A stretch of DNA of 64,000 nucleotides from positions 1,860,001 through 1,924,000 of the forward strand of contig CBDCYH010000002.1 in the NCBI GenBank assembly GCA_965224105.1. The letters are read 5' to 3'. Every line of letters begins with the position of its first letter. The first letter of the stretch is position 1. Origin of the DNA: CBDCYH01 sp965224105. GTDB taxonomy: Bacteria; Bacteroidota; Rhodothermia; Rhodothermales; JABDKH01. The translations under genes were made by a program, and so were the position numbers. This document shows, in pieces, positions 32,919 to 41,795 of the stretch. Below the pieces are notes generated by a model. That model was given only the letters and a program-made list of their open reading frames with translations, ran no database searches and was not told the DNA's origin.

Positions 32919-34544
32919 CTATTCTGCAAACTGGTCTGGCAGGTCGTTTTCGTAGAGTACCACCGCACCGGTTTGTACGATCGTCCGGAGGGTATTTTGC
33001 GCCTCGGTGAGTGAGCGTACCACTGTAAGGTTGGCCGTGTCGTACCGCTCCGCTTCAAGACCATCCTGAATGGGTTTGGTTTGTTTGGGGCCAACGAGAA
33101 TCACCTTGTCTGCGACCTGTGCAATCTGTTTTCCGAATTCGAAATTCTTTTCATGCTGCAGCTCGCCTAGCTCGATCATTCCCGGTGTGATAACAATTTT
33201 CAGGGAGGTGTCAAACGAATCCAGAACATGCAAAGCGTTGGCGGCACCTATCGGATTGGAGTTAAAGGCGTCATCCAGGATAGTGTATTCGCCGATGTTT
33301 TTTAACTCCAGACGGTGGCGCACGGGTTTCAGATTTTTCACCGCGTGGGCCATCTGCCTCATCCGCAGTCCAAACTGTGATCCTACGGCAATTGCCAATA
33401 GGATATTGCTGATGTTGTGGTCTCCCAGCAGGGCGGTTGTGAACGAGGCAGAGTCTCCGGAAGTTGAATGCGCGACAAAGTGGGCGCCATCTTTATCGTA
33501 CCGGACATCCGTCGCCCAAACGTTTGCTCCTTGAGTTTTCGTCCCTACTCCGACCACCGTCGCTTCTGTTCGCGTTGCCATCCTTGCTACGCGAGGATCA
33601 TCCATGTTAAGTATAACCGTTCCGTCTGCGGATACGTTTTCAACGAGCGTTCCCTTTTCCTTTTCGATCGCATCGACCGACCCCATGGATTCCAGGTGAG
33701 CGACTCCAACATTTGTGATGATGCCAATGTCTGGTTGAACCAGGTCGCACAGCTCCTGGATATCGCCAGGGTATCTTGCGCCCATCTCAGCCACCAGCAC
33801 TGCATGGTCTGATCGGAGCTGGTTGTTGATGACAAGGCACAGGCCCATAGGTGTATTGAAAGAGCCGGGGGACGCAAGGACATTGAATCGATGCCCAAGG
33901 ATGGCCGCTATGGCAAATTTGGTGCTCGTTTTACCATACGAACCCGTGATGGCCACGACTTTCAGATTGGTCATCGAAGCGAGTTTTGCTATCGCACGCT
34001 TTTTGAAAGACTGGTGGATGAGTTTTTCGAACGGTCTGTTCACAGTCGCCGCGATCCCAATGAGGAATGGTGCGAGCAGATCTGCAGCGAGGAACCCGCA
34101 CAGCAGCGATGTAAATCCAGGAGCAAAACCCTTGCGCATCCACACGACGATGCTGCCAGAGATGATCAGCGCGGCGAGCACCCCGGTGCTCACAAACAAC
34201 CGACTCATTCTGGGCGTCAACGCCAGCGGTTTCTTTTCTTTGTGGCGCCGGTAAATACGCGACGATGCGAACCAGATCGACCAGAGTATGGAAAGAATGA
34301 TTACATGTGTGTGGGAGGCTGAATCAGAAAAAAAATACCCGTATGCGAGTAGGGTAATGGCTGCCAGAATGTGGGAAAGTCGGACTATAGTGTTGCGCCC
34401 ACGCGAAAAGAGCCACGCGAAATACTCCGTCGGTTTGTAACCATCGAGCTGGGCCATATGGCCGTAGTGTCTGGACCTTTTGGTGAGACGCCATAGCGCA
34501 AAACAGGAGGCGACCACTGCGGATATGATGGCGAGCGTTTTCAA
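32919..34544 (-). CDS. MurF-like Mur ligase with a polytopic N-terminal membrane domain
   Basis: 541 residues. The C-terminal 350 are a Mur ligase: ATP loop GSYGKTS (201-207), the EMGARYPGDI motif, NVGVAHLESMGS, and LDDAFNSNPIGAANAL. This central and C-terminal part resembles MurF (D-Ala-D-Ala adding). The N-terminal UDP-MurNAc-binding domain of MurF is missing. In its place are about 190 residues with five predicted membrane helices (3-19, 54-72, 79-97, 115-136, 141-167) and the segment QLDGYKPTEYFAWLFSRGR. It may be the working MurF or a ligase for a membrane-bound substrate. It overlaps the alpha/beta-hydrolase gene by 4 nt. Confidence 0.8.
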   Translation of the reverse strand: MKTLAIISAVVASCFALWRLTKRSRHYGHMAQLDGYKPTEYFAWLFSRGRNTIVRLSHILAAITLLAYGYFFSDSASHTHVIILSILWSIWFASSRIYRRHKEKKPLALTPRMSRLFVSTGVLAALIISGSIVVWMRKGFAPGFTSLLCGFLAADLLAPFLIGIAATVNRPFEKLIHQSFKKRAIAKLASMTNLKVVAITGSYGKTSTKFAIAAILGHRFNVLASPGSFNTPMGLCLVINNQLRSDHAVLVAEMGARYPGDIQELCDLVQPDIGIITNVGVAHLESMGSVDAIEKEKGTLVENVSADGTVILNMDDPRVARMATRTEATVVGVGTKTQGANVWATDVRYDKDGAHFVAHSTSGDSASFTTALLGDHNISNILLAIAVGSQFGLRMRQMAHAVKNLKPVRHRLELKNIGEYTILDDAFNSNPIGAANALHVLDSFDTSLKIVITPGMIELGELQHEKNFEFGKQIAQVADKVILVGPKQTKPIQDGLEAERYDTANLTVVRSLTEAQNTLRTIVQTGAVVLYENDLPDQFAE

Positions 34545-35344
34545 CTTTTTTCCTGCTTGGCTCCTTCTATCAGGTGGCGAGTTGATTGAACGACGGTTGG
34601 TATATGTTTGAGAAACCCGAAGTGATTTTCGTTTGGAAGTTCTACAAGACCGCAGTCCTCGATTCCGTTCACCAGCGTGTCTATCTGTCGACGATCAATT
34701 GCCTCATCATTTGTGCCCCAGATAAGTAGTGTGGGGCATGAAATATTGGTGAGTCTATCTTCCAGGTAGGAGTTCACCAGCATGACAAATGTTTCGCGCA
34801 TAACCCCTTCTAGTTGCGCGTAGTCGGAAGAGCTGATGAGTTTCCAGACGAGTGAGTGGCGTAACCAGTCGAGCGTGAAGTCTCTTGCTGGTTGCGGCAG
34901 TAATTTGAATGGAGCGCTGAGTATTTTACCGGTGAGCGATCGGATGTGGAACCCAAGCGATCGTTTTTTTCTGATTCCCGAGGGTGCGATGAGCACCATA
35001 TTTTGAACGACTGAGCCTATTGCGCCTCGCTGGGAGGCCATAAAAAGTGCAATCCGCCCGCCATTGGAATGGCCGACGACGGTTACGGGAGTTGCGTGCA
35101 GGTGTTGAATGAGGTTGACAACGGCATCGGCGTGGTTGGCGAGCCCCATGGGGGAGCGAGGATTGGGTGCGTGGCCGTGGCCTGGCAGATCGATGTTTAT
35201 CACACGGTATGTTTCTGCCAGACCGTTTGCGATTGGCGACATTATTGCTGCGCTACTGCCCCAGCCATGCAGGATGACTACACAATCTGCGTCCGGCGGT
35301 CCTAGCTCGGTGAAGCTCAGTCCCTTATATTGTTGGGTGGGCAT
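34541..35344 (-). CDS. Alpha/beta hydrolase
   Basis: 267 residues from the ATG at 35344; an in-frame GTG at 35407 would add 21 residues that show no family similarity. The fold signatures are HGWGSS (oxyanion loop), the nucleophile serine in VVGHSNGGRIA, an aspartate in WGTNDEAID, and a histidine in NENHFGFLKH. The lid region is basic and hydrophobic. Substrate is unknown. It is the first gene of a unit with the membrane MurF-like ligase (4-nt overlap) and rnhB, so a link to envelope precursors is possible. Confidence 0.85.
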   Translation of the reverse strand: MPTQQYKGLSFTELGPPDADCVVILHGWGSSAAIMSPIANGLAETYRVINIDLPGHGHAPNPRSPMGLANHADAVVNLIQHLHATPVTVVGHSNGGRIALFMASQRGAIGSVVQNMVLIAPSGIRKKRSLGFHIRSLTGKILSAPFKLLPQPARDFTLDWLRHSLVWKLISSSDYAQLEGVMRETFVMLVNSYLEDRLTNISCPTLLIWGTNDEAIDRRQIDTLVNGIEDCGLVELPNENHFGFLKHIPTVVQSTRHLIEGAKQEKS

Positions 35345-35549
35345 GTGTCGGTGTCGAAACCAATGGATCGGCGCATCGTTAATCAGAAACCACCTCAGCT
35401 TTAGCACAGCGCGGTCTGCTGTGTTTCCTCTCCTTCAGTAGCGCATCGTGCGTTTGAAGATAGCGCAAACTGCTTTAAGAGAAGCTGAATCAGCTACGTT
35501 GCCAGGTCAAGGTCTTGCGGATTTTGGCGGTTGGACAAAAAATGGAAAA

Positions 35550-36659
35550 ATGAGCAACAATAATTTTATCGGGATTCTCGAACTGATTGGAGAAAAGAAG
35601 TTTGGGTTCATGCGACAACTTCGTTCTGATCTGCCAAAGTCGGATTCCGACGCATTCGTTCCGCCGCCGCTCATCAAGAAATATAATCTTCGGGATGGGC
35701 TAATTCTTGAGGGGACGCTTCGCCCCGGCCGGAAGGGAGACATGCAGGTGCATAAACTGCACCAGGTGATGGGCATCGACCCAGAGATGTGGAGGCGAGT
35801 TCCGAAATTTGAAAAGGGACAGATTATTTATCCCGACGAGAAGCTACAGCTGGTGAGCAGCCCGCGCGACTTTTCTATGCGGGTTGTGGACATTGCAGCT
35901 CCAATAGGAAAAGGACAGCGGGCATTGATTGTTGCGCCACCGCGGACAGGTAAAACGATTCTGTTAAAGAATATGGCTGCGGCGATACACAAGAACCATC
36001 CAGAGGTGGAGCTTGTCGGTTTGCTGGTGGATGAACGTCCAGAGGAGGTAACTGATTTCAAACGATCGACCGAGGCGATGATATTCGCATCGTCGAACGA
36101 TCACGAAGAAGACAATCACGTTCGTGTATCCACGCTTGCGCTGGAATATTCCAAACGTCAGGTTGAAATGGGCAAGGACGTGGTCTTGTTGTTGGATTCG
36201 CTCACGAGACTTGGTCGCACGTTTAATCTGTATGGTGGAGGAAGCGGCCGCACCATGTCGGGTGGTTTGGATGCGAAGGCTATGGTCATTCCCCGAAAGA
36301 TCTTCGGAGCTGCTCGCAACATTGAACATGGAGGCTCGCTAACGATTATCGCAACGGCGCTTATCGAGACTGGGTCGCGGATGGACGAGGTTATTTTCGA
36401 GGAGTTCAAGGGAACGGGTAACGCAGAGATTGTGCTTGACCGCGAGATGGCGAACAAGCGAGTTTTCCCGGCGATCAATTTGCGCAAGAGCGGGACCCGA
36501 AACGAGGAGCTGCTTTTCGGCGACAAGGTCGGTCAGTATCACAAGCTCATTCGTGCATTGGCGTCCCGCCCACCGATCGAGGCAATGCAGGCGCTACTGC
36601 GCCACCTCGAGCAAATACCAACGAACGAGGAGTTGCTCGACGAGCTGATCTCGGCTTAG
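35550..36659 (+). CDS. rho: Transcription termination factor Rho, short form
   Basis: 369 residues from the ATG at 35550; an in-frame GTG at 35448 would add 34 residues without Rho similarity. It begins directly with the cold-shock-like RNA-binding domain (NFIGILELIGEKKFGFMRQ) and lacks the N-terminal helix bundle. The ATPase core is complete: Walker A APPRTGKT, VDERPEEVTD, LLLDSLTRLGRTFN, and the secondary RNA-binding Q/R-loop area ending in IETGSRMDEVIFEEFKGTGN. Rho is a hexameric helicase that ends transcription. The gene is monocistronic or leads radC. Confidence 0.93.
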   Translation: MSNNNFIGILELIGEKKFGFMRQLRSDLPKSDSDAFVPPPLIKKYNLRDGLILEGTLRPGRKGDMQVHKLHQVMGIDPEMWRRVPKFEKGQIIYPDEKLQLVSSPRDFSMRVVDIAAPIGKGQRALIVAPPRTGKTILLKNMAAAIHKNHPEVELVGLLVDERPEEVTDFKRSTEAMIFASSNDHEEDNHVRVSTLALEYSKRQVEMGKDVVLLLDSLTRLGRTFNLYGGGSGRTMSGGLDAKAMVIPRKIFGAARNIEHGGSLTIIATALIETGSRMDEVIFEEFKGTGNAEIVLDREMANKRVFPAINLRKSGTRNEELLFGDKVGQYHKLIRALASRPPIEAMQALLRHLEQIPTNEELLDELISA

Positions 36660-36708
36660 GTTACGTCGGGCGGAGAAGCGCGTTTGTGTCTTTAAGTGAT
36701 TTAGAGAC

Positions 36709-37455
36709 ATGGGCGTGGCAGAGGCCGACAAAAGCAAACCAGCGGACAAGAGCAAAACCAGGTACCGAACACCCATCAGGCGATGGAGTGTTAACGACAG
36801 ACCGCGGGAAAAACTTCTCCGCCAGGGTCCAGCACACTTGGCCACCGCAGAGTTGCTCGGGATACTTTTTGTTAGTGGGGTCGCGACGTCGAACGGATCG
36901 GTGTCGGCGGTGGAGGTTGGCCGGACCATCATCTCACAATTTGGGGACTTGCAGAAGGTGTCCCGTGCCTCCGTACCCGAGCTGCAGCGGATCCCGGGCG
37001 TAGGTCCGGCAAAAATCGCGAAGTTGAAAGCGGTATTTGAGATTGCGCGCAGGCTGGAGTCGACGTCTCCGGAAGCACCTGTGCGCATTTCTTCACCATC
37101 CGATGTCTACAAAGCCTACGGGCCGGTCTTGCGTGACTTACCAAGGGAGGTGTTCCGGGTCGTGTTCTTGAATACGGCCAATTTCGTTCTTGCAGACAGG
37201 ACAATAAGTGAGGGTGGCTTGGCGGCGAGCATTGTCGAGCCGAGAGCAGTATTCCAGGCGGCGCTTGAAGAGAATGCGGCCAGCATCATATGCCTGCACA
37301 ATCACCCTTCGGGTAATCCTGAGCCAAGCCGCGAAGATATCCGTGTGACGAAGCAGCTTCAGAAAGCCGGTGAGATTATGGGGATTGCGCTACACGATCA
37401 CATCATCATTGCCGGGAGATCGTTCACATCCCTGGCAGAGTACGGCGTTGTTTGA
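36709..37455 (+). CDS. radC: RadC-family JAMM-domain protein
   Basis: 248 residues. A basic N-terminus and a helix-hairpin-helix segment (ELQRIPGVGPAKIAKLKAVF) precede the MPN/JAMM metal site LHNHPSGNPEPSREDI near residue 200. The family is named DNA repair protein RadC, but its true function is unsettled. It lies 49 nt after rho. The first 20 residues are rich in Lys and Asp and may be a flexible tail. Confidence 0.93.
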   Translation: MGVAEADKSKPADKSKTRYRTPIRRWSVNDRPREKLLRQGPAHLATAELLGILFVSGVATSNGSVSAVEVGRTIISQFGDLQKVSRASVPELQRIPGVGPAKIAKLKAVFEIARRLESTSPEAPVRISSPSDVYKAYGPVLRDLPREVFRVVFLNTANFVLADRTISEGGLAASIVEPRAVFQAALEENAASIICLHNHPSGNPEPSREDIRVTKQLQKAGEIMGIALHDHIIIAGRSFTSLAEYGVV

Positions 37456-37569
37456 CTCTGCCCGAATTATTGCCAATTCAACAGATTGAGACGAACACGC
37501 ATTTCGATAAGTGCGTAGCTTGTGTTTCTGAACCAACACATCGAAACCAACACCTCGAACCTGTTCTGC

Positions 37570-39018
37570 ATGGCATCTTTATTCGACAACATCGTTTCGC
37601 TGGCCAAACGTCGCGGCTTCATTTTTCCATCCTCTGAGATTTATGGAGGTCTTGGCGCTACATACGATTATGGTCCGCTTGGCGTCGAGCTGAAGAAGAA
37701 CATAAAGGACCGCTGGTGGCGCTCCATGGTCTACTCGCACGACAACGTTGTCGGGGTGGACGCGGCAATCCTCATGCACCCGACAGTCTGGAAGGCTTCT
37801 GGCCACGTGGACGCATTTTCGGATCCCCTCATTGATGACAAGCAGTCCAATAAACGTTACCGTGCAGACCAGCTGATCGAGAATCACATCGAAAGGTTGC
37901 GAAAGAAAAAGAAGACTGATCGAGCAGATGCGCTGCACACCAGATTTGTTGATGCACTTAACAGTGAGAACATGACGTCGGCTCTTCACTCCATCATTAT
38001 TGACGAAGAGATAAAGGCTCCCGATTCGGGTGCGTTCGACTGGACGGATGTAAGACAGTTCAACATGATGTTTTCGACCTACGTGGGCCCCGCATCAGAT
38101 AGCGAAAACAAGATCTACCTGAGGCCGGAAACAGCGCAGGGCATATTCGTAAACTTTCACCAGGTGCGTGAGTCATCGCGACTGCAGGTGCCTTTTGGGA
38201 TAGCACAAGTCGGTAAAGCGTTTCGCAATGAGATTGTTGCTCGCCAATTTATTTTCCGGATGCGCGAGTTTGAACAGATGGAGATGCAGTATTTCGTCAA
38301 GCCCGGTTCACAACGGGAGGCGTTCGAGGAGTGGAAGGAGAAACGACTTGGCTGGCATGTCGCTAATGGTGTTAATCCTTCTCGCCTTCGTTGGCATGTG
38401 CACGAGAAACTGGCACACTATGCGGACGCAGCGGAGGATATAACGTATGAGTTCCCGATCGGCTGGCAGGAGGTAGAGGGTGTGCATTCGCGGACTGATT
38501 ATGATCTTTCACGGCATCAGGAGTATTCGGGGAAGAAGCAGGAATACTTTGATGCGACCACGCAAGAACGATACATACCGTTTGTCGTTGAGACTTCTGC
38601 CGGTCTGGATCGCACGATCCTGATGATTCTCTGCGATGCTTACAGGGAAGAGGAGGTTAACGATCAGAAACGGACCATTCTTTCTTTTCACCCGAAGTTG
38701 GCTCCTATTACCGTGGGAATTTTACCGCTTGTAAAGAAAGATGGCATGCCCGAGCTTGCGCGAAAGATCGAGTCCGACCTGCAGGGTTCGCTCAATACCT
38801 TCTATGACGAGAAGGGAGCCGTCGGGAGGCGTTACCGCCGGATGGACGAAGTGGGCACTCCATATTGCCTGACCGTTGACGGGGAGTCGGTGGAAGACGG
38901 AACGGTTACTGTGCGCGACAGAGACAGTATGGAACAGGAGCGGATTCCAGCAGAGAAAGCCGCTTCGGTTATTGGTGAAAAGATAAAGAGCTGGCGGCCC
39001 GATCACCAAGCATCATGA
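37570..39018 (+). CDS. glyS: Glycyl-tRNA synthetase, dimeric class II type
   Basis: 482 residues from the ATG at 37570, which gives the family N-terminus (ASLFDNIVSLAKRRGFIFPSSEIYGG). A GTG 48 nt upstream is in frame but adds unrelated residues. It charges tRNA-Gly. YDYGPLGVELKKNI is conserved, motif 2 is QVGKAFRNEI, and motif 3 lies in ETSAGLDRTILMIL. A C-terminal anticodon-binding domain begins near residue 375. The alpha2 form, rather than the alpha2beta2 form, is usual in Bacteroidota. Its end overlaps the convergent dipeptidase gene by 6 nt. Confidence 0.95.
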   Translation: MASLFDNIVSLAKRRGFIFPSSEIYGGLGATYDYGPLGVELKKNIKDRWWRSMVYSHDNVVGVDAAILMHPTVWKASGHVDAFSDPLIDDKQSNKRYRADQLIENHIERLRKKKKTDRADALHTRFVDALNSENMTSALHSIIIDEEIKAPDSGAFDWTDVRQFNMMFSTYVGPASDSENKIYLRPETAQGIFVNFHQVRESSRLQVPFGIAQVGKAFRNEIVARQFIFRMREFEQMEMQYFVKPGSQREAFEEWKEKRLGWHVANGVNPSRLRWHVHEKLAHYADAAEDITYEFPIGWQEVEGVHSRTDYDLSRHQEYSGKKQEYFDATTQERYIPFVVETSAGLDRTILMILCDAYREEEVNDQKRTILSFHPKLAPITVGILPLVKKDGMPELARKIESDLQGSLNTFYDEKGAVGRRYRRMDEVGTPYCLTVDGESVEDGTVTVRDRDSMEQERIPAEKAASVIGEKIKSWRPDHQAS

Positions 39019-40203
39019 GCTAGCGGCGCGTTCGACTTCGGACCACACCCGCAGCAGATTCTCACCGAGGATTTTCTTGATATCCTCCTCGCTGTACCCT
39101 TCTTCAACCAACGCGTAAACCAGGTTGGGGTATTGCGACGCGTCTTGCAGATCTTTTGGTAACGCAAATACACCATCGTAGTCCGATCCGAGACCGACAT
39201 GGTCTACGCCGATGAGGTCGACGACATGATTGATGTGCGCCACGACATCTTCGATTGTTCCCACCGGATTTGCAGCTCGCTGTTGGGAGTAGACTTCGAA
39301 CCCTTCATCGGACTCGGCATCCAGTCCATTCTCTTCCATCTCCTGCTGAATTTTTTCCTGGATGGCGCGACCTGCTTCCTGATATTCTGTTTTCAAAAAA
39401 CTCGAGCCGAAGTTGATCATAATCACACCACCGTTGGCCCCGAGGCGGCGGATCATGTCGTCGTTCATGTTGCGCTCCCAGCCGGGCGTGAAATGTCTGG
39501 CAGACGAGTGTGATGCGATTACGGGGACATCAGTTCTGTTCACAACCTGGTAAAATGCGCTGTCGGAGACATGTGATATATCTACCATGATGCCGAGCCG
39601 ATTCATCTCATCGATAACCTGCTCGCCGAATGGGCTCAATCCGTTCCAGGTTCGCGTGGTGTCGTAGGAGGAATCACAGATAAGATTGTCCCGGGAGTGG
39701 GTAAGAGTGATGTATCGAATGCCACGGTCACGGAAATATTCCAGATTCGCAAGATCGTTTTCAATGGGCGCACCGTTTTCCATGCCCAAGGGTAGGGAGA
39801 TCAGTCCTTTGCTAAACTGCTCGCGAACATCCGCTATGGAGGTTGCGATCTGGAATTTGTCTGGCCAGGACCGTGCGAATCCCTCTACCATGTCGATGAG
39901 CGAATCAGCGTATGCGATAGCGCCTCCCGTTTCCTGATATCGCGCCGGAATGTAGATCGACATGAATGGGGCGTTTAAGCCGCCGCTCTTTGCGCGGGGA
40001 TAATCGAAGTCGCCACCCACAGTGCTCTGGGAAATGTCCTCGTATCGAACCCCGGCGAGTCTGTAGGGTACATCGATGTGACCATCGACGATCACGCTCG
40101 TCTGTGCAATTACGTTGGCTTGTTCTCTGAGTTCGTCTTCAAGCATCACAGACTTGCTGCAACCCGCTACCAGCAGGACACAAAGTAATAGAACGTATTT
40201 CAT
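39013..40203 (-). CDS. Membrane dipeptidase (M19 family) lipoprotein
   Basis: 396 residues from the ATG at 40203, which puts a lipobox (LLVAGC) at the right place; an upstream start at 40230 would add nine residues. The renal-dipeptidase fold is shown by the zinc ligands: DGHIDVP, the bridging Glu in MENGAPIE, DISHVSDSAF and IASHSSARHF, with GSDYDG near the C-terminus. The family cleaves dipeptides, often with D-amino acids. It lies downstream of mpl, which suggests a joint role in murein peptide turnover. Confidence 0.92.
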   Translation of the reverse strand: MKYVLLLCVLLVAGCSKSVMLEDELREQANVIAQTSVIVDGHIDVPYRLAGVRYEDISQSTVGGDFDYPRAKSGGLNAPFMSIYIPARYQETGGAIAYADSLIDMVEGFARSWPDKFQIATSIADVREQFSKGLISLPLGMENGAPIENDLANLEYFRDRGIRYITLTHSRDNLICDSSYDTTRTWNGLSPFGEQVIDEMNRLGIMVDISHVSDSAFYQVVNRTDVPVIASHSSARHFTPGWERNMNDDMIRRLGANGGVIMINFGSSFLKTEYQEAGRAIQEKIQQEMEENGLDAESDEGFEVYSQQRAANPVGTIEDVVAHINHVVDLIGVDHVGLGSDYDGVFALPKDLQDASQYPNLVYALVEEGYSEEDIKKILGENLLRVWSEVERAASS

Positions 40204-40263
40204 TTCTGGGGTGTTTTTGGTGTCGCACAATATAGCGCATGTCAGGCGTTACAAGGTGCAGTT

Positions 40264-41727
40264 TCATGAGGGCACGCTTAGCCTGGCGAGGATTCTACCA
40301 TGAATGCCGTCGAAGCCACCGTTGCTCATGATTAGCAGGGCGTCGCCCGATTTTGCCTGGTTGCTTGCTTCAACGACAATTTCGTCAGTGGTATCGAATG
40401 CACTTGCTTCGATGCCCCGCGATCGAAGCGCGGCTACCAGTACCTCGATATCCATGAAATCGCTGGCGTTGTCGTTGTGTCGGAACGGCGGTTTCTTGAC
40501 ATAGACGAAATCTGCCTTTGCGAACGAATCAACGTACAGCTCCTGGAAATCTTTCCGTCGGCTAGAATTGGAGCGTGGCTCGAAAATCGCAACCAGCCGG
40601 GTGTATTCAGGTTGTAGGGCATCGATAGTTTTACGTACTGCCGTTGGGTGATGTGCAAAGTCGTCGATTACGGTCACACCGCGAACGTGGCCGACTACTT
40701 CTTGCCTTCGCTTTATTCCTTTGAATGATTCCAAGGCCGCAGTGATTTGCTCAACGGAGATCCCGGCATGAATTGCGACCGCACAAGCTGACAGTGTATT
40801 CATCAGGTTGTGCATTCCATGCATCGGAAGAAAGACGTTCGCACGCGGGGTTCCCTGGACGATCAGTTGGAACCGTGTTCCGTCCTTCGTGGCGCTAATA
40901 TCCTTTGCGCTAACAAACGAATCATCGCGCATCCCATAGGTTATTACATTTGATGCAGCGGCATCTCCGGCGCTACGAACGACCGGGTCATCACCGTTGA
41001 GAATCAGGAGCCCATTCGGGTCGACCAATTGTGCAAACTGCTCAAACGCGCTGAAGTAGTCCGCCATATCATCGTATATGTCGGTATGATCTACCTCAAT
41101 GCTGGTAATGATCGCATAGAATGGCCGATAGTGGAAAAACTTTGGTCGTTTGTCAAAGTAGGCACTGTCGTATTCGTCTCCCTCGACGATAAAATGTTCT
41201 CCGCCGCCAAGTCGAAAGCTTGAGTCGACGTTCTTGAGTACTCCACCGACCAGGAAACCGGGGTCGAGGCCAGCCTCGGTAAACAAATGTGCGAGAAGAG
41301 CCGACGAAGTTGTTTTGCCGTGTGTGCCTGCGACAACGACTGATTTTTTCTCGCCAATGAAGTAGGTGGCCAACGCTTCGGGAAACGATGCCTGAGCGTA
41401 GGCCCTTTCCCGCGCAACTGTTGCTTCAGGGTGTGTGGGTACACAAGCATTGCCAACAATGGTAAGGGCAGGTTCACGGTCAAGGTTAGAAGCCCGGTAT
41501 CCTTTGTTGATTACGATTCCCTGGGTCTGGAGCCGAGTGCTCATAGGGGGGTACGCGTTCGCGTCTGATCCGGAGACAGCACGTCCGGCCTCTGCAAACA
41601 GGCCAGCAAGCGAACCCATTCCCGTGCCGCAGATCCCGATGAGATACACGTCCTCCGGGTCGGCAGGCAAAGCTGGTCGTTCGAAAATTCTCAGATGAGA
41701 ATCAGCAAAGTCTTCCAGTCTTTTCAT
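40264..41727 (-). CDS. mpl: UDP-MurNAc:L-Ala-gamma-D-Glu-meso-DAP ligase Mpl
   Basis: 487 residues, a Mur ligase. An N-terminal Rossmann part (YLIGICGTGMGSLAGL) is followed by the ATP loop AGTHGKTTSS (133-142). Mpl-type segments include HYRPFYAIITSIEVDHTDIY, VIDDFAHHPTAVRKTIDAL and AIFEPRSNSSRR, and these separate it from MurC. Mpl reattaches the recycled tripeptide to UDP-MurNAc. It lies 60 nt upstream of the M19 dipeptidase gene on the same strand and 68 nt after the RND pump gene. Confidence 0.93.
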   Translation of the reverse strand: MKRLEDFADSHLRIFERPALPADPEDVYLIGICGTGMGSLAGLFAEAGRAVSGSDANAYPPMSTRLQTQGIVINKGYRASNLDREPALTIVGNACVPTHPEATVARERAYAQASFPEALATYFIGEKKSVVVAGTHGKTTSSALLAHLFTEAGLDPGFLVGGVLKNVDSSFRLGGGEHFIVEGDEYDSAYFDKRPKFFHYRPFYAIITSIEVDHTDIYDDMADYFSAFEQFAQLVDPNGLLILNGDDPVVRSAGDAAASNVITYGMRDDSFVSAKDISATKDGTRFQLIVQGTPRANVFLPMHGMHNLMNTLSACAVAIHAGISVEQITAALESFKGIKRRQEVVGHVRGVTVIDDFAHHPTAVRKTIDALQPEYTRLVAIFEPRSNSSRRKDFQELYVDSFAKADFVYVKKPPFRHNDNASDFMDIEVLVAALRSRGIEASAFDTTDEIVVEASNQAKSGDALLIMSNGGFDGIHGRILARLSVPS

Positions 41728-41795
41728 GATCGTGGTGGGCTCCTCTGTGGCGTTTGGGCTTGCGCACAGGGAGCAGACCTGCTGGCTTGACTCAA

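Noticed and set aside
40264..41727. MurC as an alternative identity for the Mpl gene
   Set aside because: The HYRPFYAIITSIEVDH and AIFEPRSNSSRR segments fit Mpl; MurC has different sequences there, and dcw neighbours are missing.
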